DNA of 64,000 nucleotides from Morococcus cerebrosus (lineage in GTDB: Bacteria; Pseudomonadota; Gammaproteobacteria; Burkholderiales; Neisseriaceae), in NCBI RefSeq assembly GCF_022749515.1, contig NZ_CP094242.1:1922001-1986000 (forward strand), given 5' to 3'. Below, piece by piece: positions 1-8,467 of the stretch. The position numbers and the translations under genes are program-made. How positions within the stretch are numbered: the first letter of the stretch is position 1; every line of letters begins with the position of its first letter. Below the pieces are notes generated by a model. It was given only the letters and a program-made list of their open reading frames with translations. It made no database searches and had not been told where the DNA came from.

Positions 1-656
1 TTAGTACCTGCAAAACCGCCATAAGATACGCCGTTTACGGTTGCGCTATTAGTACCGACTGCCTCAGCAGTTTCAGAACCTGCACCCAAAGCAACGGAAC
101 CTGCATGAGAAGCTGTCGCACGAGAGCCAATAGCCACTGCCGAATTAGCAGAAGCTTTAGACTGCAAGCCATAAGCAACACTTGATTGACCTGACGCAGA
201 AGATGCTGCACCTGTAGCAGTAGAATACATTGCAGAAGCTACAGAACCAGTACCCAAAGCAGTTGCGCCTTGGGCAGTTGCACGAGCTTTTTGACCTGCG
301 GCAGTCGTTACATTACCAACTGCTTGCGCACCTTGACCAAAGGCCGTAGCGGCAATACCGTCTGCATTAGATAGAGTACCAACAGCGGTAGCAGACTCAC
401 CCGCAGAAGTGGTGCTGGTACCGATAGCGATACCGCTATGACCTGTTGCCTTTGTATTTACACCGATAGCCATACCAAAACGATCAGTAGCGCCATCGTT
501 GTTGTAGTTAGGACGTTGAACACCAGCATCACTACTGATACTAATGTAATTTTCAGCTGAAGCAGCAGATGCTGCAAACAAACCGAAAGCGGCAAACGAT
601 ACGGACATTGCCGTATTGAGCGCGGTAAAACGATTCATGTGTGCTTTGTGTTTCAT
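1..656 (-). CDS. Trimeric autotransporter adhesin (YadA-like head), N-terminal part, cut by window edge
   Basis: The frame reads from an ATG at 656 to the left edge with no stop, so about 218 codons of the N-terminus are present and the stalk and membrane anchor lie outside. The protein opens with a long signal peptide (MKHKAHMNRFTALNTAMSV, cleavage likely after an ASAASA stretch near residue 34). Many head-type repeats follow, of the form A-x-A-x-G (VAIGSRATA, VALGAG, TAFGQGAQAVG), as in Hep_Hag/YadA head domains. Such proteins form homotrimeric surface adhesins. A purine-rich RBS (AGGGAGA) lies just upstream of the ATG. The family call is from the repeat pattern; the ligand and the C-terminal anchor cannot be seen here. 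Confidence 0.85.
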   Translation of the reverse strand, partial: MKHKAHMNRFTALNTAMSVSFAAFGLFAASAASAENYISISSDAGVQRPNYNNDGATDRFGMAIGVNTKATGHSGIAIGTSTTSAGESATAVGTLSNADGIAATAFGQGAQAVGNVTTAAGQKARATAQGATALGTGSVASAMYSTATGAASSASGQSSVAYGLQSKASANSAVAIGSRATASHAGSVALGAGSETAEAVGTNSATVNGVSYGGFAGT

Positions 657-715
657 ATTTTATCTCCCTGATAAAAACACATAATGATAGTTATCGAAAA
701 GATCGAACCAAAGAT

Positions 716-745
716 AATATATGTTTTGCATATTATGATTGACAA
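716..745 (-). promoter_or_regulatory. Candidate sigma-70 promoter of the autotransporter gene
   Basis: On the minus strand TTGTCA (740-745) is followed after 18 bases by TATATT (716-721), about 60 bases upstream of the adhesin ATG. It was found by eye; the region is AT-rich, so chance matches are possible. Confidence 0.4.
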
Positions 746-1479
746 ATATTTGCCGCTTATCTAATATACATACCACTTATCCAATACTTACAAAAAAATG
801 TACCCGATTCAATCCATCTAAAACAAATAAATAAGTACAATCAAGATAATGGATTGACTTACAATCCAATCAATCTATACATGATTGTATTATATTGGAC
901 CACCTGTCTTCTCATTTATTATTTTTTTTTATCATGGCTTAACACGTTCTCTATATTATTAATTATTAACCGTATTGTTTGTCATGAATATATAACTCAA
1001 AATATATTAACAACTGGAACAAATAGAAAAATATATAACACTCTGCAATTTTATGTCTAATTTTTATATAAAAAGCAATTTAAATTTAAAATAAACTAAA
1101 AATTTACCAATAAATTTTTTAGAGGCTATTTTTATCTACAAGAATGTTTTCCATACATATATCCACAAATTCCCATCTCTTACCTCTATACCCCAACTTT
1201 CACGCATCTTTCTACAACTGAAACATGTTAAAAAAGTGTTGTATTTAGACAAAAATCATCTATCCTCATAGATGATGATCTTTCTAATTTCGTCAATCTT
1301 ATCTAACAACACCTATTTCCCACTCACTCCAAAATTAAGTATTTCAAAATCACTGGCCTCCCTATTCAGCTATTCTCATTAGCTTTGGATCTGCTCATCT
1401 CGTCCCGTTTTAGATTGAATCGTCTATAATCCCCTCCTGATACCTTTTTTATACGCCCATCACATCTTGGAATATCATT
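746..1479. other. AT-rich intergenic region without a convincing gene
   Basis: About 730 bases of very AT-rich DNA separate the adhesin from waaA. A 68-codon open frame at 854-1060 has no RBS and no family resemblance. A 9-bp perfect hairpin (ATCATCTAT, CCTC loop, ATAGATGAT) lies at 1255-1276 without a T-run. No RNA gene was recognised. Confidence 0.6.
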
Positions 1480-2742
1480 ATGATACGTTGGTTATACAAT
1501 CAACTTTGGCATATCGCTCCTTTGTTTATCCGCCGTTATCTAAAAAAGAGAGCTAAAAAATCAACATCCTATTTGGAACACTGGGATGAAAGATTCGGCA
1601 AAAAAATGAGCAAGCCCGTGCGTCATCCGATTTGGATTCACGCCGTTTCTGTCGGGGAAACCCGTGCTGCGCAGCCACTCATCGAAGCATTACAGAACTA
1701 TTTCCCAGATGTCCCTTTATTACTGACTCAAATGACACCGACCGGAAGGCATACGGCGCAAACCCTATATCCCAATGCGCAATGCCGCTATATTCCCTAC
1801 GACAAACCAGAATGGGTTGGGCAATTTTTAACCGACCATGTCCCTCGTTTCGGTATTTTGATGGAAACAGAAATTTGGCCGAACCTGATGCATATGTGTG
1901 CTGAAAAACAGGTGCCGCTTTTTCTTGCTAACGCCCGCCTGTCTGAAAAATCGCAACGGGGATATTTGAAAATACGCGGCTTGGTTGAGCCTGCTATGCG
2001 CACCCTGAGCGGATGCTTTGCCCAAACTGCCGAAGATGCAGAACGGTTGCACTTGATTGGGGCTTCTAATGTCCACGTTTGCGGCAACACCAAATATGAT
2101 GTATCGCTTCCCGAAGGGATGAAAGCACTTGCAGCCGCATTTAAAGAACGGATCGGCAACCGCCCTGTCGTCGTGTGTGCCAGCATCCGTTTCTATAAAG
2201 GTCAGGACGAAGCGGAAATGTTGCTTGAAGCATGGAAACGCTATAAAGGGGATGCACTGCTGGTGATTATCCCTCGACACCCCGAGCGTTTTCAGACGAC
2301 CTTTTCCCTTGCAGAAGATATGGGCTACCGTGTGCAATATCGCAGTGATAACCTTCCTGTCAACAAAGAAACGCAAATATGGGTCGGAGACAGCATGGGA
2401 GAACTGTTTGCCTATTATTTGGCTGCGGATATTGCCTTCGTCGGCGGCAGTCTTGTGGATGCGGGCTGTCAGAATGTTATCGAACCGATTTCCTGCGGCA
2501 TACCGACCTTATTCGGTTGTTCAACCTACAATTTCTCCGCTGTATGCCAAGATGCCATCCATGCAGGGGCGGCAGAGCAGGTTGGTTCTGCTGAAAGATG
2601 GTATGAAAAAACCACATCATGGCTTGCCAATCCATCGGAAAAAGAACGTTTCTCCCAAAAAGCCCTTGAGTTTATTGGCAAGCACCAAGGAGCAAGCAAA
2701 CGCATGGCGGATCAAATCGCCAAAGCAGTCATCCGCCAATAA
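1480..2742 (+). CDS. waaA: 3-deoxy-D-manno-octulosonic acid (Kdo) transferase
   Basis: The 420-residue protein matches WaaA/KdtA, the inner-membrane GT30 enzyme that transfers Kdo from CMP-Kdo to lipid IVA, the first inner-core step of lipooligosaccharide synthesis. An N-terminal hydrophobic anchor precedes the motif HAVSVGETRAAQPLI, whose Glu60 corresponds to the family's catalytic base. The second Rossmann half carries FVGGSLVDAGCQNVIEPISC, typical of the nucleotide-binding C-domain. Length is normal (about 420). A DUS lies inside the reading frame at 2291-2302. The gene stands alone between the AT-rich gap and a Correia element. Confidence 0.95.
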   Translation: MIRWLYNQLWHIAPLFIRRYLKKRAKKSTSYLEHWDERFGKKMSKPVRHPIWIHAVSVGETRAAQPLIEALQNYFPDVPLLLTQMTPTGRHTAQTLYPNAQCRYIPYDKPEWVGQFLTDHVPRFGILMETEIWPNLMHMCAEKQVPLFLANARLSEKSQRGYLKIRGLVEPAMRTLSGCFAQTAEDAERLHLIGASNVHVCGNTKYDVSLPEGMKALAAAFKERIGNRPVVVCASIRFYKGQDEAEMLLEAWKRYKGDALLVIIPRHPERFQTTFSLAEDMGYRVQYRSDNLPVNKETQIWVGDSMGELFAYYLAADIAFVGGSLVDAGCQNVIEPISCGIPTLFGCSTYNFSAVCQDAIHAGAAEQVGSAERWYEKTTSWLANPSEKERFSQKALEFIGKHQGASKRMADQIAKAVIRQ

Positions 2743-2763
2743 ATCATCCATCCCACTTATTAC

Positions 2764-2870
2764 TATAGTGGATTAACTTTAAACCAGTACGGCGTTACCT
2801 CGCCTTGCCGTACTATCTGTACTGTCTGCGGCTTCGTCGCCTTGTCCTGATTTAAATTTAATCCACTATA
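2764..2870. repeat. Correia element, short (107 bp) form
   Basis: It is bounded by TATAGTGGATTAA and its inverted complement ...TTAATCCACTATA. The core (CCAGTACGGCGTT, TACTGTCTGCGGCTTCGTCG) is that of neisserial Correia repeats. The internal block present in the long copies of this window is missing. It lies just downstream of waaA. Confidence 0.95.
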
Positions 2871-2914
2871 AAAGGTCGTCTGAAACACGATGCCCTCGTT
2901 TCAGACGACCTTTT
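2871..2914 (+). terminator. Inverted DUS pair, terminator after waaA
   Basis: AAAGGTCGTCTGAAAC is followed by its inverted copy GTTTCAGACGACCTTTT, giving a stem of about 16 bp and a T-run. Confidence 0.8.
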
Positions 2915-2933
2915 CTCATGGCCACCCCATCAA

Positions 2934-2973
2934 ACAAAAACCGTTCCGACAAATGAAACGATCGGAACGGTTT
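2934..2973 (-). terminator. Rho-independent terminator of the glycine-zipper lipoprotein gene
   Basis: On the minus strand AACCGTTCCGA and TCGGAACGGTT form an 11-bp stem followed by a T-rich run, about 25 bases after the stop codon. This stem is not DUS-based. Confidence 0.8.
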
Positions 2974-2996
2974 GCATAATGATATTAATGAACTAC

Positions 2997-3218
2997 TTAA
3001 CGATAGCGATGTCCGTGATGAACTTGGCTGCCGATAACGCCGCCCAATGCTGCACCACCCAAAGTAGATCCGGTATCGCCGCCAATCAGGTTACCTGCTA
3101 CACCACCCAATACTGCGCCGGTAGCGGTATTGCGTTGGGTTTGGTTCATACCTGCACATGCGCTCAAAGAAGCAGCGATAGCAATCAAGGTAACGGTTTT
3201 AGTCAAAGCCTTTTTCAT
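2997..3218 (-). CDS. Small glycine-zipper lipoprotein (OsmB-like)
   Basis: The 73-residue protein has a lipoprotein signal peptide with lipobox LSAC (Cys21). A Gly/Ala-rich segment follows (GAVLGGVAGNLIGGDTGSTL), resembling the glycine-zipper 2TM domains of OsmB and SlyB-type outer-membrane lipoproteins, and the tail is His-rich (QVHHGHRYR). OsmB-type proteins are stress- or osmotically induced envelope lipoproteins; no specific role can be shown here. A dedicated terminator follows. The overlapping plus-strand frame (2979-3353) is a shadow. Confidence 0.8.
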   Translation of the reverse strand: MKKALTKTVTLIAIAASLSACAGMNQTQRNTATGAVLGGVAGNLIGGDTGSTLGGAALGGVIGSQVHHGHRYR

Positions 3219-3348
3219 GTTGTATTCTCCATCAGTGGGTTAAACAATACGCAGGCAGTATCTCACAAGGTTTCATTAATATGTCTTCTGATAAGTAAAG
3301 ACTGTTTAAACTACGATAATTTACCCGGAGACTACCCTGAAGCCCTTG

Positions 3349-3455
3349 TATAGTGGATTAAATTTAAATCAGGACAAGGCGACGAAGCCGCAGACAGTAC
3401 AAATAGTACGGCAAGGCGAGGCAACGCCGTACTGGTTTAAATTTAATCCACTATA
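3349..3455. repeat. Correia element, short (107 bp) form
   Basis: TATAGTGGATTAAATTTAAA and its inverted complement bound the element. Its orientation is opposite to the copy at 2764-2870. It lies between the glycine-zipper lipoprotein gene and aroG, upstream of the former and downstream of the latter. Confidence 0.95.
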
Positions 3456-3483
3456 AATAAACAATTTATACAAAACAAAAACA

Positions 3484-3547
3484 AAAGGTCATCTGAAAAA
3501 CTGTCTGTTTTTGTTCACACACAGTCTTTTCAGACGACCTCTTTTTT
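3484..3547 (-). terminator. Imperfect inverted DUS pair, terminator of aroG
   Basis: AGGTCATCTGAA (one mismatch from the DUS) and TTCAGACGACCT face each other around a second small stem (ACTGT/ACAGT). Confidence 0.65.
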
Positions 3548-3562
3548 GCCGTTCAAACCGGC

Positions 3563-4612
3563 TTAAGGCGCGACCCGTTTACGGTTTGCCGCAGCCAAAA
3601 GCGCGAGCATTTCTTCGGTGGTATCCCAGCCGATGCAGGCATCGGTAATGCTTTGCCCGTAAACCTCAGGCTTGTCCTGTCTGCCTTCGACTAAATGACT
3701 TTCCACCATCACGCCCATAATGTTGTCTTCGCCGTTTTCCAGTTGCGCGGCAACGTCTTGGGCAACTTCCATCTGCCGTCTGTAATCTTTACGGCTGTTT
3801 GCGTGGCTGCAATCGACCATCAGCTTGGGCGACAAGCCGGCTTTTATCAATTGCTCCGCCGCCGATTTGACGTGTTCGGTGCTGTAATTCGGTTCTTTAC
3901 CGCCGCGCAGGATAACGTGGCAGTCGGGATTGCCGCCGGTATGCACAATGGCGGAATGCCCCGCTTTGGTTACAGACAGGAAGTGATGCGGATGACTTGC
4001 CGCGCCAATCGCGTCGATGGCGATTTTCAGATTACCGTCCGTACCGTTTTTGAAACCGACCGGACAAGACAGGCCGCTGGCGAGTTCGCGGTGTACCTGG
4101 CTCTCCGTCGTCCGCGCACCGATCGCGCCCCAAGAAATCAAGTCCGCGTAATATTGCGGCGTAATCATGTCGAGGAACTCCGTCGAAGCGGGCATGCCCA
4201 TATTGTTCAGCGTCAGCAGCAAGCTGCGTGCCTGACGCAGGCCGTAGTTGATGTCGAACGTGCCGTCCAAGTGCGGGTCGTTAATCAGACCTTTCCAGCC
4301 CACCGTCGTACGCGGTTTTTCAAAATACACGCGCATCACAATCAGCAATTCTTTTTCATATTTCTTGCGCAACACCAGCAAACGTTCGGCGTATTCCAAT
4401 GCGGCTTTGGGGTCATGGATGGAACACGGACCGATAATCACCAGCAGGCGGTTGTCCTTGCCGTGAACCAAATCGGCGATTTCATGCCGCGTGCGGTGTA
4501 CCAGCCCCGCCGCTTCCTCGGAAATCGGCAGTTCGTACAAATGGGCAATCGGCGGCAGCAGCTCTTTGACTTCTCTAATCTTAATATCGTCGGTAGGGTA
4601 TTGTTTGGTCAT
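3563..4612 (-). CDS. aroG: 3-deoxy-7-phosphoheptulonate (DAHP) synthase, AroG type
   Basis: This is a type I-alpha DAHP synthase of 349 residues. It condenses phosphoenolpyruvate and erythrose 4-phosphate in the first step of the shikimate pathway. The GPCSIHDP motif (about residues 61-68) carries the metal-binding Cys, and GARTTESQVHRELASG and KNGTDGN form the substrate-binding regions. The start at 4612 (MTKQYPTDD) is preferred over an in-frame ATG 29 codons upstream, which would add a tail of non-family sequence. Enterobacterial AroG is Phe-inhibited; the effector cannot be read from sequence here. Confidence 0.93.
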   Translation of the reverse strand: MTKQYPTDDIKIREVKELLPPIAHLYELPISEEAAGLVHRTRHEIADLVHGKDNRLLVIIGPCSIHDPKAALEYAERLLVLRKKYEKELLIVMRVYFEKPRTTVGWKGLINDPHLDGTFDINYGLRQARSLLLTLNNMGMPASTEFLDMITPQYYADLISWGAIGARTTESQVHRELASGLSCPVGFKNGTDGNLKIAIDAIGAASHPHHFLSVTKAGHSAIVHTGGNPDCHVILRGGKEPNYSTEHVKSAAEQLIKAGLSPKLMVDCSHANSRKDYRRQMEVAQDVAAQLENGEDNIMGVMVESHLVEGRQDKPEVYGQSITDACIGWDTTEEMLALLAAANRKRVAP

Positions 4613-5042
4613 TTTTATTGCTTTCAAATTCAGATAAATTAAGGCATAGATTACCTTCTTTACCTGTTTTAAACAAGACTTTTTCCAATTATTCAGCAAT
4701 TTTATTTCAAAAAAATATTTTTTTTGTATTTTAAAGCATTAAAAATCATAAAATATAAAAATATAAGCAACAATATTTCTATTAATTAAATTCAAAAATC
4801 AAAATAGCCGACAACCCTTCGACTCAACGTACAGCCCATATACCTAATACAATTAAATTTGAACAACAAAAGCTCAGACAATAAAAATGCTCGGTATAAC
4901 CGGATAGCAAACCCAACTCCGTATCATATATATATATATATGATATAGCCTCTACCACTGCATATTCCCTAACCGCAAGCAAGCCAAGCCCACCTGAAAT
5001 CCGTTAAAATACCGCATCCTTATTTTCAGACGACCTCAAACC
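4613..5042. other. Divergent aroG/tsaD intergenic region with a (TA)n palindrome
   Basis: This AT-rich region between two divergent genes must hold both promoters. A 24-bp perfect palindrome, TATCA-(TA)n-TGATA, lies at 4922-4945. A DUS (TTCAGACGACCT) ends 7 bases before the tsaD ATG. No gene was seen. Confidence 0.6.
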
Positions 5043-6104
5043 ATGTTGGTACTCGGAATCGAATCATCCTGCGATGAAACAGGCGTTGCGCTGTATGACA
5101 CCGAACGCGGCCTGTTGGCGCACCATCTTCACACCCAAATGGCGATGCACGCCGAATACGGCGGCGTTGTCCCCGAACTTGCCAGCCGCGACCATATCCG
5201 CCGCGTCGTGCCGCTGACGCAGGGCTGTTTGCAGGAAGCGGGCGTTTCCTATGACGACATCGATGCCGTCGCCTACACCCAAGGGCCGGGTTTGGGCGGC
5301 GCGCTTCTGGCGGGTTCGGGCTATGCCAACGCCTTGGCGTTTGCCTTGAACAAACCCGTCATTCCCGTCCACCATCTCGAAGGCCATTTGCTCTCCCCGC
5401 TTTTGGCGGACGACAAACCCGAATTTCCGTTCGTCGCCCTGCTGGTTTCGGGCGGGCATACGCAGTTTATGGCGGTGCGCGGCATCGGCGACTACACGCT
5501 GCTGGGCGAAAGCGTCGATGACGCGGCAGGCGAGGCGTTCGACAAAACCGCCAAACTCTTAGGTTTGCCGTATCCCGGCGGCGCGAAGTTGTCCGAACTG
5601 GCGAAGCTGGGCAACCCCGATGCCTTCTCGTTCCCGCGCCCCATGCTCCATTCGCACGATTTACAGATGAGCTTCTCCGGTTTGAAAACCGCCGTGCTGA
5701 CCGCCGTCGAAAAAGTCCGCGCCGAAAACGGCGGCGAAATTCCCGAGCAAACGCGCAACGACATCTGCCGCGCGTTTCAAGACGCGGTGATTGACGTCCT
5801 CGCCGCCAAAGCCAAAAAAGCCTTGTTGGATACCGGTTTCAGAACTTTGGTCGTCGCGGGCGGCGTCGGTGCAAACTGGAAGCTGCGCGACGAATTTTCC
5901 CGCTTGAGCGTCAAAAAGCCGTCTGAAAAAGGCAAACCCAAACCTAAGGAAGAAAAAATCAAAGTCTGCTTCCCACCCATGGAATACTGCACCGACAACG
6001 GCGCGATGATTGCCTTCGCCGGCGCGATGAGGTTGCAGGAGCGGCAGCCCGCCGGTGCGTTCAACGTCAAACCGCGCTGGCCGCTGTCGGAAATTGTGAA
6101 ATAG
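5043..6104 (+). CDS. tsaD: tRNA N6-adenosine threonylcarbamoyltransferase
   Basis: TsaD (formerly Gcp) transfers the threonylcarbamoyl group to A37 of ANN-decoding tRNAs, working with TsaB and TsaE. The 353-residue protein has the metal-binding His pair in [12 protein letters not shown] (His111 and His115), the start [10 protein letters not shown], the signature [16 protein letters not shown], and the ATP-binding stretch VSGGHTQFM. Length is slightly above the usual 335-350 because of a Lys/Glu-rich insert ([14 protein letters not shown], near residue 300) whose coding sequence includes GTCTGAAAAAG, a DUS-like stretch. It appears monocistronic. Confidence 0.95.
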   Translation: MLVLGIESSCDETGVALYDTERGLLAHHLHTQMAMHAEYGGVVPELASRDHIRRVVPLTQGCLQEAGVSYDDIDAVAYTQGPGLGGALLAGSGYANALAFALNKPVIPVHHLEGHLLSPLLADDKPEFPFVALLVSGGHTQFMAVRGIGDYTLLGESVDDAAGEAFDKTAKLLGLPYPGGAKLSELAKLGNPDAFSFPRPMLHSHDLQMSFSGLKTAVLTAVEKVRAENGGEIPEQTRNDICRAFQDAVIDVLAAKAKKALLDTGFRTLVVAGGVGANWKLRDEFSRLSVKKPSEKGKPKPKEEKIKVCFPPMEYCTDNGAMIAFAGAMRLQERQPAGAFNVKPRWPLSEIVK

Positions 6105-6116
6105 TGTGCGGCAAAG

Positions 6117-6166
6117 AAAAAAGGTCGTCTGAAAACTTGGATTGGGGTTTTCAGACGACTTTTTTA
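6117..6166. terminator. Inverted DUS pair between tsaD and the repeat-protein gene
   Basis: AAAAGGTCGTCTGAAAAC pairs with GTTTTCAGACGACTTTTTT. It serves the convergent genes on both sides. Confidence 0.8.
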
Positions 6167-6177
6167 GAGTATCTCTA

Positions 6178-7098
6178 TTACTCGGTATTTTTTTGTCCTT
6201 GCGGCAACTCCTGTTTTTCAACTGTCCACTGACTTTCTGCCGTCTCCTGCTCTTTGAATACATCCTGTCCTCCTTGTTCTTTAAATATTTCCTGTACGTT
6301 TAACAACTCTGGTTCTCCACCTGATTTCCGTTGCAGCAATAACTCCTGCTTACGCAAAGATTCTTGCTCTTTCAATAATTCCTGCTGACGTAAAGACTCC
6401 TGCTCTTTCAACAATTCCTGTCGGCGTAAAAGTTCTTGTTCCTTCAACAACTCCTGCCTACGCAAAGACTCCTGCTCTTTCAGCAATTCCTGTTGGCGTA
6501 AAAGTTCTTGCTCCTTTAATAACTTCTGCCTACGCAAAGACTCCTGCTCTTTCAGCAATTCCTGTTGGCGTAAAAGTTCTTGTTCCTTCAACAACTCCTG
6601 CTTACGCAAAGACTCTTGTTCCTTCAGTAATTTTTGTTGATCCAAAAATTGTCGCTCTTGAGGTTGTTCCTGACCTTCAATCTGTTTACTTTCTTGCTGC
6701 CGCTTAAATATTTCACCTTTTTTATATACTTGCCCTTTTCCATATGGCCGATAATATTCAACCAGATCACCATTCCATCTGACGAAATAACCCCTGTCTT
6801 GTTCATATTTCGGACAAGGCGTATACCAAGAATTATCTCCTTCCGAACAGTAACTCAAATACAGTTTTCCACCTTTTTTCACATACCCCTTCACCTTACC
6901 GCTGCCACCGGGACCGTCTGAACGCCCTTCATACCACTCACCCGTAATTATATATTTTGGTGATTGTTTGATATTAAAATATTTACCATAAACACCACCT
7001 GGAATATTCTTTACATACCCCCAACTACCTGTAAAATCAGCAGATATTGCATTACCTATGAGCAAAGCAGCATATACCCCAAAAATATATTTTTTCAT
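6178..7098 (-). CDS. Secreted protein with eight 12-residue Gln/Glu/Leu-rich tandem repeats
   Basis: The 306-residue protein has a signal peptide (MKKYIFGVYAALLIGNAISA, cut after residue 20), so it is probably periplasmic or exported. Residues 21-140 form a compact domain with two Cys in YLSYCSEG and YTPCPKYEQ, resembling small DUF2147-like outer-envelope domains; this is a weak impression. Residues 155-250 hold eight perfect-length copies of Q-E-L-L-K-E-Q-E-(S/L)-L-R-(K/Q/R), mostly alternating between S and L. They should form a long helix or coiled coil. No family was recognised with confidence. It lies between tsaD and secB with its own terminator. Confidence 0.75.
   Translation of the reverse strand: MKKYIFGVYAALLIGNAISADFTGSWGYVKNIPGGVYGKYFNIKQSPKYIITGEWYEGRSDGPGGSGKVKGYVKKGGKLYLSYCSEGDNSWYTPCPKYEQDRGYFVRWNGDLVEYYRPYGKGQVYKKGEIFKRQQESKQIEGQEQPQERQFLDQQKLLKEQESLRKQELLKEQELLRQQELLKEQESLRRQKLLKEQELLRQQELLKEQESLRRQELLKEQELLRRQELLKEQESLRQQELLKEQESLRKQELLLQRKSGGEPELLNVQEIFKEQGGQDVFKEQETAESQWTVEKQELPQGQKNTE
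6349..6636 (-). repeat. Tandem 36-bp coding repeat, eight units
   Basis: Eight in-frame 36-bp units encode the 12-residue repeat of the secreted protein. Units alternate between two subtypes (Ser or Leu at repeat position 9), implying amplification of a 72-bp dimer. Copy number could vary by recombination without shifting frame. Confidence 0.85.
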
Positions 7099-7206
7099 CG
7101 TAACCTTTTTATTTAATAAATAATAAACGTTTTGAATTTTATGACGTTACAGATTTCATGTCTATGCCATTGAGGATGAAATTCGGTAGCCATTCTTCAG
7201 AATTAT

Positions 7207-7244
7207 AAAAAAGGTCGTCTGAAACATTTTCAGACGACCTTTTG
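7207..7244 (-). terminator. Inverted DUS pair, terminator of grxC-secB
   Basis: AAAAAGGTCGTCTGAAA and TTTTCAGACGACCTTTT form a tight hairpin directly after the secB stop. Confidence 0.85.
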
Positions 7245-7262
7245 ACAAACAGGGAACGCGGA

Positions 7263-7697
7263 TTATGCGTTGCCTTCTTGTTGTTGCTGGTACATGGCTT
7301 CGAAGTTGATCGGAGCAAGCAGTACGGGAGGGAAGCCGGCGCGGGTTACGCTGGTGGAAATGGCTTCGCGTGCGTAAGGGAAGAGGATGTTCGGGCAGGC
7401 TACGCCTAAGAGCAGTTGAACGTCTTCTTCAGGGATGTTTTCCAGACGGAAGATGCCGCTTTGGGTTACTTCGTTGAGGAACATGGTGCGTTCGGCGTTG
7501 AGTTTGGCGGTTACGGTAACGGTTACGTCAACGTTGTAGTAGCCGTCTTCCAGCTTCTCGCTGTTGGTGGAAACGCGCATATCGACTTCAGGCTCGCCTT
7601 GTTCCAAAAAGATTTGGGGGGCGTTGGGCACTTCCAAAGACAGGTCTTTGACGAACAGGCGTTCGATGCTGAATACGGGTTGCAATTCTTCGCTCAT
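7263..7697 (-). CDS. secB: Protein-export chaperone SecB
   Basis: SecB is a cytoplasmic homotetrameric chaperone that keeps preproteins unfolded and hands them to SecA. The 144-residue protein matches throughout: [19 protein letters not shown] at the N-terminus, the acidic strand EPEVDMRV, then [19 protein letters not shown] and [14 protein letters not shown]. Its start has an AGGAAAAC RBS. It follows grxC by 25 bases and the pair is probably one transcript, an arrangement also common in other proteobacteria. Confidence 0.97.
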   Translation of the reverse strand: MSEELQPVFSIERLFVKDLSLEVPNAPQIFLEQGEPEVDMRVSTNSEKLEDGYYNVDVTVTVTAKLNAERTMFLNEVTQSGIFRLENIPEEDVQLLLGVACPNILFPYAREAISTSVTRAGFPPVLLAPINFEAMYQQQQEGNA

Positions 7698-7722
7698 TTT
7701 GTTTTCCTAGTTGGGTTTAAAG

Positions 7723-7980
7723 TTACGGGTTTAATAAAGAATCCAGCCTGCCTTCGCGGTGCAGGCCGTACAAATCGGTGAAGCCGCCGACGTGGGTATC
7801 GCCGATGAAAATTTGCGGTATGCTGCGCTGCCCTGAAAGCTGCTGCATCTCGGCAAAGGCTTCGGGGCTGCGGTCGACGCGGATTTCGTTGATTTCGGCG
7901 ACGCCCAGCGAATGCAGCAGCTTTTTGGCCATGGTGCAGTAGGGGCAGAACGCGCCTGTGTACATCGTAACGGTTTGCAT
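7723..7980 (-). CDS. grxC: Glutaredoxin 3
   Basis: The 85-residue thioredoxin-fold protein has the active-site motif CPYC (Cys12 and Cys15), the cis-Pro region SIPQIFIG, and the glutathione-binding GGFTDL. It reduces protein disulfides and glutathione-mixed disulfides. The start at 7980 (MQTVTMYTG) gives the family length; an upstream in-frame ATG at 8010 would add ten non-conserved residues. It is the first gene of the grxC-secB pair. Confidence 0.93.
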   Translation of the reverse strand: MQTVTMYTGAFCPYCTMAKKLLHSLGVAEINEIRVDRSPEAFAEMQQLSGQRSIPQIFIGDTHVGGFTDLYGLHREGRLDSLLNP

Positions 7981-8160
7981 GATTGTTTTCAGAGTTCTAA
8001 TGGGGTTCACTATATGGGCATATGGTTTATTTTACAATACTTGAAATTGGCTATTTTGCCTGAATCTTTGTTTTCGGGGCGTGAGGGCTGCCTGCCGCCC
8101 ATGTGCCAAAACGCCGTTTTTAAAGTATGATAAACGGCAATCCGAACCGCTTTTGCCATT
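7981..8160. other. Divergent grxC/rng intergenic region, left part
   Basis: No gene is seen in this stretch. It probably holds the grxC promoter. A long Correia element and a second, unrecognised inverted-repeat element fill most of the remaining distance to rng. Confidence 0.5.
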
Positions 8161-8316
8161 TATAGTGGATTAACAAAAATCAGGACAAGGCGACGAAGCC
8201 GCAGACAGTACAGATAGTACGGAACCGATTCACTTGGTGCTTCAGCACCTTAGAGAATCGTTCTCTTTGAGCTAAGGCGAGGCAACGCCGTACTGGTTTA
8301 AAGTTAATCCACTATA
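8161..8316. repeat. Correia element, long (156 bp) form
   Basis: Ends TATAGTGGATTAACAAAAAT and ...TTAATCCACTATA. The internal block (GGAACCGATTCACTTGGTGC and TTAGAGAATCGTTCTC) absent from the 107-bp copies is present; long forms are reported to carry an IHF site. Confidence 0.95.
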
Positions 8317-8341
8317 TTTTCCACAAAACCGATGGCAAGCG

Positions 8342-8438
8342 GATGGTAGATTAAATTTGAGTCAGAACAGCAACACAATCAGCCGATCATTTTTCAGGTT
8401 TGGGCAACATCAGTCTGGTTCAAATTTAATCTACTATA
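8342..8438. repeat. Unclassified Correia-like inverted-repeat element
   Basis: TAGATTAAATTTGA (8347-8360) is perfectly inverted as TCAAATTTAATCTA (8420-8433), followed by CTATA. The termini resemble Correia ends (TAGTGGATTAAATTTAAA), but the interior (AGCCGATCATTTTTCAGG) is unrelated to the Correia core. Confidence 0.5.
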
Positions 8439-8467
8439 TTTCTTATTAAAAATCAGGAACTAAAACC

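Noticed and set aside
854..1060. 68-codon frame upstream of waaA
   Set aside because: No RBS, no recognisable domain, and AT-rich DNA where such frames arise by chance.
2979..3353. 124-codon plus-strand frame
   Set aside because: It is antisense to a convincing lipoprotein gene with lipobox, RBS and terminator.
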